From: Brachypodium distachyon
Lineage: Eukaryota > Streptophyta > Magnoliopsida > Poales > Poaceae
Assembly (NCBI RefSeq): GCF_000005505.3
Contig: NC_016131.3
Location: 40,692,855-40,756,854, forward strand
Length of the DNA: 64,000 nucleotides
Direction: 5' to 3'
The number at the start of each line of letters is the position of its first letter. The first letter of the stretch is position 1. The notes beneath the pieces are model-generated. The model ran no database searches and was not told the DNA's origin. It saw only the letters and a list, made by a program, of their open reading frames with translations. The translations under genes and the position numbers were made by a program. Positions 11,957-22,468 of this stretch are shown here, in pieces.

Positions 11957-14092
11957 TCTTCGACTCCTGATATCACTCGTATCTCTAACGTTATTATGAG
12001 TTAGTAAAGCTGTTTGTTTCCGAAAAAAGAGAAGTTGCCTGCACCGTGATTTCGTGCTGATCATTCTAGGGAATTGTACTGTGTTGTTTGTGTAGGATAG
12101 TGATGGGCTTGTTTGGGGAGCGTTTGGTTTTTAGTTTTGGGCCCAACTACTGTTCAATTTGTTGTTGTTTTTTGTGCTTAGATTCATTTGCCTTGTTGTA
12201 TATTTGTTTTGTGTTTTTTTTTCATTTGTCTTTCTCGTGGACTTGATATACTCTTTTGTTTTCGCCAAAGCAAACGAATCGGACAAGGCCATTTAAAAAA
12301 CAAAGCCCACGGGGAGTAAAAAGAAATTATAATGAAAGCTCGTTTTTAATAAAAATAAACTGCACTCGTATGCTATTAAAGTTGCACAATATATATGCGT
12401 GGAACTTATGCAGCAGCAACGTGACAACAAATATATAGTTCTTATAGTTCACACGATATTCATCCGTGATGTTTTCCTTGAGCTCTTTCCCTTTCTTTCT
12501 CAGTACACAATCTAAAGTTAAAAACATCTAAAAAGAGCAGTTCTTATCTACGGCTACAATTTTATTGCCTATTTCGACAATACTTTTATCAAATCAATGG
12601 TGAATTGTGTCAGCTGAGGGTAAAGAACTCCTGACACAATTTTGCAATGAGAAGCAGCTGTAACTTCTGAATTGCTTCAAAATCATTTTTGTTCTACATA
12701 AAATAAAAGGATTGGAATACTAATTAAAATCAGTGATCACAACTTTTAGTAATTCCTTGCATGACAAGTAATTCAGGAATGCTTACATGCCCAGAGCAAA
12801 TTCGTAAAGTAGGTGTACATGAAAATCCTCTACACCAAGATTCTGATTATTTCTTGGTTCATTTTGGGAGAAGGTTCTACTCATATCTGTAAATTAAGAT
12901 GATAACACTATCCATTTATAGTGCATAGAAAATAACAACACAGTACATGACTCACATTAAAGTTCTTAATTAGGTGATGAGATGCAAGGTTCACACCGTA
13001 CCATACAATTAGCAAGTAATTAAGACCACGCCTTTGTGTTCGCTCTGTATTTCACGATAAATCTCACTCTTCCTATCCAAGCCACTCACGGCCCGTAACA
13101 CTGATGACGCTCACAAACATTTATACTCATCGCCGTGGCCATCCATATTATCTTTGATTGTAACCTAGGATTGTGAGTCAACCATATGTATCTTCAGTTG
13201 AGGAGTAGTTTCTAAAATATAAAAAATGGAAGCAGTACTTGACACTTGACAGCATGGAACAAGCCTACATATATCGAAAGAGGCATTACTTCGAACAGTT
13301 TGTGGACAACGGGTGTGCATGACAGATACTGACCAGATTGTGCAGGTATCATTAAACTTTTCAGAAAATGCAGGGCAATCGGGGACCGACAGTCCATCCA
13401 TCGCCCTATCTTCTGAAACCCCAAGGTCGATTAAGATCGCAAAACCCCCCAGAAAAATCTCGTGATCACCACAGAAACAGAGCACAATCCCCACCAAGAA
13501 CACGGAACGATGGAAACCTAGCTCGATTAATCCAACACTTGGAAGAAAACATCCGGCGAAATCAATCAAAACAACCCAGAAAATCGATCTAAACTAATTG
13601 ACGAATCCCTAAGAGAGGCAAACATGAAGAGGACACTATCAGGGCCGGCTTTGAGGAGCAGTGGAGGGGATTTGCGATGGAGAATTCCAGAAATCGTGGT
13701 AGATTGGGTTGAAACAACCAGCCGTGAAGGATCGGGGAGGGGTCGTCGTTGACGAAGAAGAAGTGGCTGAGGCAACATGCATGTTGCGACGGCGACGGCG
13801 AGGCAGCTACCGGACGCCTTCCCAAATCTAGCTTCGTGGAGTTCCTGTGATCGGCACTGCTCCAGGTTGGATTTTTGGGAAGCTAGCCAGTCCACTTCCA
13901 AACACCCCCTTGCACTAGTAAGGATCGACTGAGAAATAAGCCATATAGTTGGATCCAAACAGCAAAGACGGGAGCGTTTCGTGCGGCACGGGACACGAAG
14001 ACGCAACGCAACAAACAAATGTTTATTTTACTGTGATGATCAGCTCATGTAATCGGTTGCACGTGCGCATTACAGACGAGACGAGCAGTGGT
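11957..14092. other. Low-information stretch, no firm gene
   Basis: This is mostly AT-rich DNA with no complete element that I recognise. The one hint of a gene is the minus-strand stretch 13334-13401, listed separately. Open frames at 13566-14018 (minus) have no recognisable domain and I do not support them. Confidence 0.45.
13334..13401 (-). other. Possible orphan first exon (minus strand)
   Basis: A Met codon at 13401 opens a 22-codon stretch (MDGLSVPDCPAF...) that ends at a good donor-like site (CTG then GTCAGT at 13333). Upstream on the minus strand is leader-like T-rich and pyrimidine-rich DNA. No second exon could be found to the left. It may be the 5' end of a truncated gene or chance. 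Confidence 0.18.
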
Positions 14093-14367
14093 TGTCGAAG
14101 TTCAAGTGGATTGGTTATCCCTTTCCATCAGATCCGTCAGATCGGTCTTTTGGTTGCATTGGCTAGCGCATGAAGCTTTTCATGGTATCAGAGTCAAAAG
14201 GTCTCGAGTTTGAGACCCGGTTGGCGCAATTAAATTGTGACGCATTTTCGATCTACGTTTAGGCAAGCGGGAGCCACACGTGAGGTAGAGTGTTGAAGTA
14301 TAAATGAATTGGCCCTTTCCGTCAGATCGGTCTTTTGGTTGCGTTGGCTAGCACATGATGCTCTTCA
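14093..14367 (+). mobile_element. SMART/TRIM-type miniature LTR element
   Basis: The right LTR (14291-14367, 77 bp) starts TGTTGAAGTATAAATG and ends TTCA. The left LTR (14093-14182) matches it with a short internal duplication and also ends TTCA. Between them are an initiator-Met primer site (TGGTATCAGAGTC, 14183-14195) directly after the left LTR and a purine run (GAGGTAGAG) directly before the right one. The total of 275 bp, with about 108 bp between LTRs and no ORF, fits the very small non-autonomous SMART/TRIM class of plants. A clean target duplication was not seen. Confidence 0.8.
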
Positions 14368-14650
14368 GTGGTGCGTAGAAACAAATAACCTGATAGTGAA
14401 ACTGATCGTCGGATATATTTTTTGGGCTAGAATACACTCAAATGAGTATCATATATTGAATAAGAATACTGTGACACAGTTACATGCGGCCGTGGGCTTA
14501 ACACAAGACCGACTAATCATTCGCACATCCCACGACGCACTCACCAAACTAACAAACCTAAACCAGTCACCCCTCAGCAGGCCCGCCTTCGACCAAGCCA
14601 GCTCGCGTTCTTGCGCAATGAGAGATGAAGAATCACGCAAATGTCAAGCC
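14368..14650. other. Short spacer, nothing recognised
   Basis: No element ends or coding signal were identified between the miniature LTR element and the Harbinger-like element. Confidence 0.4.
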
Positions 14651-14653
14651 TTA

Positions 14654-15836
14654 GGTCACCTCCAGCAGGGCGACCCATTTGGGCCGGCGCGGTCCGTTTG
14701 CGGGAAACGGACCAAATGCACGGTCCAGCGGGCGACGCATTTGGACGGGCGTCCGATTTTTCTCCCGGATAGACCCATTTTCGTCTCAAATTTGGGGCGG
14801 GAATGCGTCGCGCGTGGACGAGGAACGAAGCTCCACTCGTCCGGCCTTGATGTACCTCTGGCCCCCCTGTCTGCGACCCAAATCTGAAATCCCAAATTTC
14901 ATTTGCCCTCCTTTCTTCCCCACTGCCCTCCCGCATGCTCTCCTCCCATGGCGGCCAGAAATCCCGCCCTTATTGCCGGCGCCCTCCCCGAGCAAGCCGC
15001 CCCCGCCGTAGCCGTAGCAGCCCTAGACCCAGCTGCTCCCCCCGCCCTCACTCGACCTAGGAAACCGAAGAAGCAGATGACCCCAGGGGCCAGGGCCATC
15101 AAGACCCAGAAGAGGGCGCAACGACCGATGTGCAAGCTCGCAAGGGATGCGGAGCAAGCCGACGCCAAAGAGCAGGAGCTTGAGGAGGAAAGAGAGCGGC
15201 GCCTCCAGGAAGCTGCCCTTGCCCAAGGATGCCAGGCCGAGGCGATGGCTACCATTCTCCTCTTTGGCAAGTTGGCTCGTTGTAGTAATTCATTGACGTG
15301 CAAAAAGAGGAAGCTCGCTATCGAGGAAGAACATGCGGCAGCGACCAGAACTGCAACCGCGGCCGCTATGCTTTCTGAGGAGACAAGGATCATGACGACG
15401 GACTTGAGCCTCATGGACGAACTAACGCGAGCTTGGTTCTTGGCCAAGAGGAAGATGATACAAGAACGTGATGCACCCGCGCCCTCGGAGCAATGAAATG
15501 TGGCCAAATCTGTTGCATTTTGTGTATGAAACTAAGCTTCCTATGTATGTTGGCGAGGACTGGACACTAATTTGTATTTTCGTATCTTAAATTGCCATTG
15601 ATTTGGCCTCAATCCTTGCCGGCAGGGAGTCTGGCCGCGAACAGGGGAAACAGGGGAGAGATTTGAATTTGGGCGCCAAAAATGGATAGCGGCGTTTGGG
15701 TCGCACCAATGAAATTGTGGGCGACCCAAACGGACGAAGGTCGGGCAGCGAAGCAAATTCTGTATGGCCCACGACCCAAACGGACACAAAAAGCGGCCCA
15801 TTTGGGTCGCTCCGCTGGAGTTGCCCTTACCGCATC
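14654..15836. mobile_element. PIF/Harbinger-like DNA transposon (non-autonomous)
   Basis: Imperfect terminal inverted repeats of about 33 bp are present: left GGTCACCTCCAGCAGGGCGA..., right read inverted GGGCAACTCCAGCGGAGCGA.... A TTA direct repeat flanks them (14651-14653, 15837-15839). The 3-bp TTA duplication is the PIF/Harbinger signature. The 1183-bp element carries one ORF (14948-15496) but no transposase. Subterminal DNA is rich in direct and inverted CGACCCAAACGG-like motifs. A relative is at 31119-31917. Confidence 0.82.
14948..15496 (+). CDS. ORF inside the Harbinger-like element, NAM-associated-like C-terminus
   Basis: This frame of 182 codons runs from a Met in a fair context (CCCATGGCG) to TGA at 15494-15496; an in-frame Met also exists at 14903. 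The N-terminus is Ala/Pro-rich. A basic stretch (RPRKPKKQ) comes next, then a highly charged helical region (about residues 70-95, EQELEEERERR), and a C-terminal segment ending near LTRAWFLAKRKMI. The layout resembles the C-terminal domain of transposon-borne MYB/NAM-associated proteins that partner Harbinger transposases. I see no MYB/SANT helices, so the N-terminal DNA-binding part appears lost. No host function is claimed. Confidence 0.45.
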   Translation: MAARNPALIAGALPEQAAPAVAVAALDPAAPPALTRPRKPKKQMTPGARAIKTQKRAQRPMCKLARDAEQADAKEQELEEERERRLQEAALAQGCQAEAMATILLFGKLARCSNSLTCKKRKLAIEEEHAAATRTATAAAMLSEETRIMTTDLSLMDELTRAWFLAKRKMIQERDAPAPSEQ

Positions 15837-15839
15837 AAA

Positions 15840-16587
15840 AACCACAGCAGATTATCCTTGTATCCACATCTCTCTTATGGTTCTTTTGCACCAACATATC
15901 AAAAACGTTGGAGAGTCGATGCTAGAGGCTATACTGCTTAGGAGAGAGGAGCACTACATAAATCTCCACCGTTCATTGAATAGGCATTTCTCATTTAAAA
16001 GAATTATTAATAGTAAAATCTAAATTGAATCTAAATTGCATCGTGATGATGGGCTTCAGCCCATTTGGGTCTTCCGCTGATCGATCTGTTTCTACGCAAC
16101 CTCCTCCACTACTGTCGTCTAACTCGACAGCAAGCAGCTCGTTGCTGTGGCCGTCGGCCATATAGCCATTGTAGATCTCGCCGGTAAGCTGCTCGTCGCC
16201 CTTGCCACCGGCCATAGCCCTCATTGACTTCGCCGGCAAGCCCCGTCCAAGCCCTCGTTGACGTCGCCGGCAAACTGCCGGCCGGAGCCCTCATCGATCT
16301 TGTTGGAAAGGCCCGCACCGGGCATCTCTTCTGATCCAGTGAAGAACTCTTATACCGACGGGGTGGGAGAGGAGACGGTGTCGGCCCAGTTTCACCTTTT
16401 GGGCCGTGCACGAACCAGATGTTCCAAAAATATGCTTTACACTGCATTACTTGGCCTAGCATTTCAATATAGGCTGACCTTGTGACAGCAGTGCAGATCA
16501 ATCTGGACCTTAGGATTAACCGAAATAGACGGCCCAAATCGATTTCAGGGTACCAGAGAAGAGCTCCGATGCTAACATCATAGGGGC
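15840..16587. other. Spacer, no gene recognised
   Basis: I found no element ends, intact ORF or RNA gene. The stretch ends with ATGTGGACATTCATT (16588-16602), the left target duplication of the LINE. Confidence 0.45.
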
Positions 16588-16805
16588 ATGTGGACATTCA
16601 TTCATTTAGCCATACCTAGAAATTTAGGGTTTGGCGATCTCGCTGGCGATTCTTCTTTCGTCGGGCGATTTTCCTCTCGTTCGCGTCTGTGTCTCCCCCT
16701 CGTCTCTTGCCGGCACTCGGGCTGCTTCAAGGGGCCGACCTGGTCGACTGCCCGGCCTTGGTGGGGCGGAACTAGGGTTGAGATCGGAAGCGTTTTTCTG
16801 CAATT

Positions 16806-18011
16806 GTGCTGGCGGAATCGTCCTGGATGGGCGGCATGAAGGGATCTGGGTCTATGCCAGATATTGATCTTGACGCGCTACTTGGGAAACTCAAGCTGCG
16901 CGATGATGAACTCGTCGGAGTGAAGGTTGAAGGGAAAAAGATGGCTGATCTGAAGGAAGAAGCAAAGTGGTTGGCTTTAGGGAGGGTCCTGACAAACAAA
17001 CCCTATAGCTTTTCGTCGCTGGTCTCCACCATGAAGTTTGCCTGGAGTGCGGCGCAGGGGATCAGCTTACGTCCGGTCGACGACAACCTGTTTTTGGCCC
17101 AAGCCTCGTGCTTGGGAGATTGGAACATGCTCATGGATGAAGGTCCTTGGATTTTCAGGGATTATGGCCTTATCTTAGCTGCCTATGATGGAGTTACGAG
17201 GACTAGTGAGATTAATCTCAATTTTCTGCAAGTGTGGGTGCGCATCCACAAGATCCTGCCGATGTTCCGCAAGGAAGATTTGGTGCGGGGTCTCGCCGCC
17301 CGTGTGGGAAAGGTGCTGTCTGTTGTCCTAAAACCAACAGCTGCAGGGGAAGATTTTGTCAGGGTTCGGGTTGAACTTGAGGCTGCTAAGCCCCTCACCC
17401 GCTGTGTACTGCTCTCTCCAGAAGGAGCTGCAGATATCCTACTTCGTGTGTCCTATGAGAAGGTGCCTAAATTTTGTGAGATCTGCGGCTGTATGGGACA
17501 TGTCCGGAAGGAGTGTGGCAATGGAGTTTGGGAGGAGAAGGATAAGCAATATGGCGACTGGATGTTGGCGGACACGAACTGGAATAGAGCAAAACTGCAG
17601 CGCTCTGGTCCGAATTTTGGCACCTCGTGTGCAGGGCCAGCTTGGGGCAATACGCGTGGTGGCCGCGGCGGCCGCGGCGGTGGACGTGAACAGGCTGCAA
17701 AGCAAGACCATGAGAGCCGTAAACGTACTTCGGGTGACGCCTCCCTGGAGTCGAGCCCGTCAAAGATTGCGTCACCCCCAGGACGCTATCTGGAATACCA
17801 GCCAAAGGAGGTTGACAATGGTGCAAAGAAGAAGCTGGAGCTGACCCTGGATGGGGAGAACAATACAAAGCTGATGATCCCTCCACCACCACCCAAGTAT
17901 ACACCGCCTAGGGATAAGAAGCGGGTGAAGAAGGGAGAAATACCATCTGAGATGGATGCAAGTACAAGCAGTCAGGCGGCCTCCTCATCGGAGGACCGCC
18001 GGCCGCAATGA
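16806..18011 (+). CDS. LINE ORF1: DUF4283-like RNA-binding protein with zinc knuckle
   Basis: The frame is intact, up to 401 codons. In-frame Met codons at 16806, 16827 and 16854 leave the exact start open. Residues from about 45 to 190 match the DUF4283 pattern of plant LINE ORF1 proteins (the LGDWNMLMDEGPWIFRDYGL region and the LQVWVRIHKIL stretch). A CCHC knuckle follows (CEICGCMGHVRKEC, about residues 222-235). Then come an Arg/Gly-rich tract (GGRGGRGGG, about 285) and a Lys/Pro-rich tail. In the family it coats LINE RNA to form the RNP. The stop codon overlaps the ORF2 start (ATGA at 18008-18011), which suggests ORF2 translation by termination-reinitiation. Confidence 0.88.
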   Translation: MLAESSWMGGMKGSGSMPDIDLDALLGKLKLRDDELVGVKVEGKKMADLKEEAKWLALGRVLTNKPYSFSSLVSTMKFAWSAAQGISLRPVDDNLFLAQASCLGDWNMLMDEGPWIFRDYGLILAAYDGVTRTSEINLNFLQVWVRIHKILPMFRKEDLVRGLAARVGKVLSVVLKPTAAGEDFVRVRVELEAAKPLTRCVLLSPEGAADILLRVSYEKVPKFCEICGCMGHVRKECGNGVWEEKDKQYGDWMLADTNWNRAKLQRSGPNFGTSCAGPAWGNTRGGRGGRGGGREQAAKQDHESRKRTSGDASLESSPSKIASPPGRYLEYQPKEVDNGAKKKLELTLDGENNTKLMIPPPPPKYTPPRDKKRVKKGEIPSEMDASTSSQAASSSEDRRPQ

Positions 18012-21000
18012 GTATCTTTGCTTGGAACTGCCGCGGTTTGGGCAAGCCCGCGACAGTTTGGGAACTTTGCGGTTTCGCCAAGGAGCATGCCCCTTTGATC
18101 CTCTGTGTGGTGGAAACCCAACTACGGAAGGACAGAGTTGAGAGTTTAGCTGGAACTTTTGGTTATGATAATGCTTTTGCTGTTAGTAGTTCAGGCCGTA
18201 GTGGTGGTATCCGTTTGTTCTGGAACAATGCAATAAAATTAGAAATTTTACCTTATTCGCAGTATCATATTGATGCGGTGGTGAGGGAAGGAGATTTTGA
18301 ACCGTGGCGTCTCACGTGTGTTTACGGCAAGGCCCAGGTCAAAGAGCGGCACAAGACTTGGGACATGCTCAAGTTTATCCATTCGTCAGTTGATTTACCC
18401 TGGCTTTGCTTGGGGGATTTCAACGAAGTTTTACACCCATGCTCAGATCCGGCAGTTTAGGGAAGCGGTGGATGTCTGCGGCCTCCAGAACATTGGTTAC
18501 GTTGGGGTGCCGTGGACTTTCGAGAAGCGGGTGGCAGGAGGCTCCTTCTGTCGTGTCCGCCTCGACAGAGCGTTGGTGTCACCGGCTTGGTCAGTCAGGT
18601 TCCCGGATGCGAGCCTGTGTCACTTGACGGCTTCGACCTCAGACCATAGTCCGATCCTGCTGCGGGCGTTGCCAATGCAGCGGAGAGGAAAAAAGGAAAG
18701 GCCTCTATTCAGGTATGAGATTATGTGGGAAACTCACAACAATTTTGCTCCTATGTTGTCTCAGGCTTGGTCTTTGGATGGGGCGTCGTCGACAATGCCA
18801 GAACTCAGTGAGAAGCTTAAGAGGATGGCGAGTTCTCTTGAGTCATGGGGAATTAATACCTTCGGACACGTCCAAAAGGAGATACACAAGCTCAATAAGG
18901 AACTCGAGGAGTTTCGTGCTGAGCCCAATCGCCAGGGGCCTTCGCATGCGGAGCTAAAAACTGTTGAGCGACTTAATGAGCTGTACCATTGCGAAGAAAT
19001 TATGTGGCGCCAGAGATCGTGAATCCAGTGGCTCTCGGAGGGCGACAAGAACACAAATTTTTTTCACCAGCGGGTGAGTAGGCGGAGACGTAAAAATAAA
19101 ATCACAAAGCTTGCTCGACCGGATGGAGTGATGACCGAGTGCCCGGTTGAACTCGGACAACTTACAAACCATTTTTTTGGGGATCTGTTCACGTCTGAGG
19201 GTACTCAAAATATGAAGGCAGTACTTGATCAGGTGCCAAGGAAAGTAACGGATGACATGAATATGGACCTTATAGCGCCTTTTAGTGTGCAAGAAGTCAA
19301 GACGGCGCTCTTTCAGATGTTTCCTATGAAGGCACCAGGGCCAGACGGCTTCCCGGCACACTTCTTCCAACGCCACTGGGATGTGTGCGGGGAGGAGATC
19401 ACCGCGGCGGTCCTGCGCGTGTTGAGTGGGCAGGATGATCCAGCCTGCATAAATAAGACATTTATAGTCTTAATTCCGAAAGTGGCGACGCCGGTCGAGC
19501 TGGGCCAGTTCCGGCCCATTAGCCTCTGTAATGTCATCTACAAGATTGCTTCGAAGGTTCTTGCAAATCGGCTGAAAGTGATCTTGCCAGAAATTATTTC
19601 GGAGGAACAGTCTGCCTTTGTCCCCGGGAGACTTATCACTGACAATATTATTACGGCCTATGAATGCCTCCACTTCATGAAGCATAATAAGGCGAAGAAA
19701 CACCAGAGGTGTGCTCTGAAACTTGATATGAAGAAGGCATACGATAGAGTGGAATGGTGCTACCTCAAAGAAATTATGTTCAAGTTGGGGTTTCACAGGC
19801 ATTGGGTGGAGATGGTCATGCGACTTGTGAGCTCAGTTTCCTTCTCGGTGCTTTTTAATGGAACTCCACTCGAAGAATTCCGACCTAGCCGTGGTCTACG
19901 GCAAGGGGATCCGATCTCACCGTACTTGTTTCTATTAGCAGCAGAGGGCCTTTCATGCCTCTTAAAATCCTTTCAGTCATCTAGTCTCAATGGTATTAAA
20001 GTGGCTCGCTCCGCCCCGAATGTGAACCACCTGCTCTTTGCGGATGACAGCCTGCTGTTTATTAAAGCAAGTCCCACGGGTGCGGCGGAAGCACAGCATT
20101 CTCTAGATCTCTATTGCGGTGCTTCGGGCCAGAGGATCAACATGAATAAGTCCTCAGTATTCTTCAGCAAAGGGTTCTCGGAAGATACAAGGCAGGAGAT
20201 TAAAAATATTCTGCAGGTCCAACAGGAAACTCCCAATGAGAAATATCTTGGCATGCCCTCCGACGTTGGCCGGTCAGCGAATGGAGCTTTCAAATATCTA
20301 AAGGACAGGGTGTGGAACCGTGTCCAAGGATGGATGGAGCAGACGCTGTCGGCAGGAGGAAAGGAGGTACTCCTGAAGTCAGTGGCACAAGCTGTCCCTA
20401 CCTACTCGATGTCCTGCTTCAAACTACCCAGAGGCTTGTGCTTGCACTTGGAGTCTCTGGTGCAGAAATTTTGGTGGGGATGTAAGGCTGGTGCTCGCAA
20501 GACTGCCTGGGTCTCATGGAGCACGATGACCAGACCCAAGTTCGATGGCGGTCTTGGATTTCGGGACATGGAGCTTTTCAACCTGGCCTTGTTGGCGCGG
20601 CAGGCCTGGCGGATCCTCCAGGAGCCAAACTCCCTGAATGCGCACATGCTCAGGTCGATCTACTTCTCGGACGGCGACTTCCTAGAGGCGCCGGTCGGTA
20701 ACCACCCTTCCCAAGTATGGGGATCCATTGTCGAAGGGCGTGATATGCTGAAGCAGGGGCTCATTCGTCGCATCGGCGATGGTGCTACCACTCACCCGTA
20801 GAACCAGAACTAGCTGCCGCGGTCGTCCCGCCAGCGGCCAACGGCCTGCCCGAGCGCTGATCCTCCTATCCAGGTTAGCGACTTCATTGACAGTACTTCC
20901 GCATCTTGGGACGTGGGGAAGCTCGAGCAGTTTTTTCTCCCGATGGATGCTGAAGTTATCAGATCAATTCCCCTCTCCACTCGACGCCAAGATGATGTCT

Positions 21001-22076
21001 GGGCCTGGCACTTTGAGAAGAACGGAGTGTTCACGGTACAGTTGGCTTACCGGCTGTTTGTCCACATGAAGAACGTCCGGGAAGATTGGTTGGAGGGTCG
21101 CCCGAGCACATCAAATTCTGAGGCTGAGGGCAAGCAATGGACGACTCTCTGGAAGGTGAAAGTCCCTTCCAAAATCCGAGTGTTTCTTTGGAGATTGGTG
21201 CAACAATCTTTACCTACTGGGGATATGCTGGCGCACCGTCATATGGCTGAGAATAGCAGGTGTGCAATCTATGGCGAGGGTGACTCTTGGCGTCACTCGC
21301 TCCTTTCGTGTACAATGGCACGATGTGTTTGGTCTCTCGTTGACGAACACGTCACCGAGCATATGGCTGCTACTGAAGAGCCATCGTCCAAGCAATGGTT
21401 GTTTGCTATGATGGGCTCACTGGAGCATGATGAGTTCATCAAGATGGTTGTCACGTTATGGGCAATCTGGCATGCGCGGAGGAAGGCGATCCATGAGAAT
21501 ACCTTCCAGAGTCCGCTCTCTACTTTCGCCTTTGTGGAGCGATTTATCGAGGAAATCTCGCCAGGTGTGGCGTATGCCCCCCCTCGCCAGAGGTCACGAC
21601 AGCCTGCTCCCCGCTGGCTGCCCCCTCCAGCGGGCTGTACAAAGATCAATGTTGATGCGGCGGTGGCAAAGACAGCTAATATGGGCGCTGTCGCCGCGGT
21701 GGCACGCGATGAGGAGGGCGTCTACCAAGGTGCTTCGGCGGTCACGTATCCAGGGATCACCGATCCAGCAACCCTCGAAGCTATAGCGTGCCGTGAAGCG
21801 GATCTCGGAGTACGGCGCCTGATGGTGGGTTCGGACTGCCTGGAAGTGATCAAGGCAATTCATGGCAGGAATTTGGGGCCTTTTGCTCATGTTATCAGTG
21901 ATATCAAGTTTTTGTCCAAGTCTTTTTCTTCTCGTAGTTATCGTCATGAATGTAGGAGCTCCAATTCGGATGCTCATAGTCTAGTTAGAGGTTCTTTCTT
22001 CCTTGAGTCTGGGCGTCATGTGTGGTTTGGCCGGCCACCTGACCGGTTTGCTATACCTGTCGAGGTTATCCTTTAA
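18008..22076 (+). pseudogene. LINE ORF2: endonuclease-RT-RNase H, broken
   Basis: Domains appear in order: an APE-type endonuclease (WNCRGLGK at the N-terminus, GDFNE near 18415, SDHSPI near 18640); RT (19330-20300) with LDMKKAYDRVEW, the RQGDPISPYLF stretch and catalytic FADDSLLF near 20035; a zf-RVT Cys/His region near 21260; and a C-terminal RNase H (INVDAAVAK, 21645 onward). Lesions: a small deletion with frame change near 18437, TGA at 19020-19022 (likely from CGA), and two TAGs at 20799-20801 and 20811-20813 where Trp codons are expected. The segments after 18440 are all in one frame. It should not yield active protein without readthrough. Confidence 0.9.
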
Positions 22077-22118
22077 ATAAAACAAGTTTTTGCCCTAAAA
22101 AAAATGTGGACATTCATT

Positions 22119-22468
22119 TACTGACGTGTTCTTATAAGTCGGGTCACTGATGTATTTAGCCAACGCCGTGTCTTCTAGGCCAATCAGTTATATGGGGTAA
22201 AGAATGTTGTAGTGGTGTAACCAGATTTGCTTATATTGATGAAAAAATGAATATAGTAAACAACAGAGTTTCCAGCGTACTGGTTGACATCAAATTCATG
22301 GACGACAAACGTAAAATGCTAACACACACAAAAATGGAGCAGTTCTTGGCCTAACTGATGACAAACGTAAAATGCTAACACAACAAACTCTCCATGTTTA
22401 TTCACACTCGATCAGTTGGCTCTAACTGATGACTGATCCCTGCATGCAGGCATGCAGTTGTCTGTCGA
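22119..22468. other. 3' flank of the methyltransferase gene
   Basis: Non-coding DNA between the LINE and the minus-strand gene. A 22-bp unit beginning GACAAACGTAAAATGC occurs twice (about 22302 and 22362). Confidence 0.5.
22397..22402 (-). terminator. Candidate poly(A) signal AATAAA
   Basis: TTTATT on the plus strand reads AATAAA on the coding strand, about 70 bp past the methyltransferase stop codon. This is a sensible distance for plant 3' end formation. Confidence 0.45.

Larger units (their letters stand above)
16603..22103 (+). mobile_element. Full-length L1-type LINE
   Basis: A 5.5-kb non-LTR retrotransposon is bounded by a perfect 15-bp target duplication ATGTGGACATTCATT (16588-16602 and 22104-22118). 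Its 3' end is CCCT followed by a short A run (22097-22103). It contains ORF1 (16806-18011) and an interrupted ORF2 (18008-22076) in the plant L1 order. A perfect target duplication indicates that the flanks have changed little since insertion, yet ORF2 has several lesions, so the copy may have been defective early or decayed by C-to-T change. Confidence 0.93.

Noticed and set aside
13566..14018. 150-codon minus-strand frame
   Set aside because: No recognisable domain, an overlapping alternative frame of similar length, and no splice or promoter support.
14183..14195. TGGTATCAGAG as part of a tRNA gene
   Set aside because: It is a primer binding site next to a small LTR; no acceptor stem or anticodon arm surrounds it.
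19074..20801. A separate gene starting with Met at 19074
   Set aside because: It is in frame with the preceding ORF2 segment and separated from it only by a TGA. The apparent start is an internal Met of LINE ORF2.
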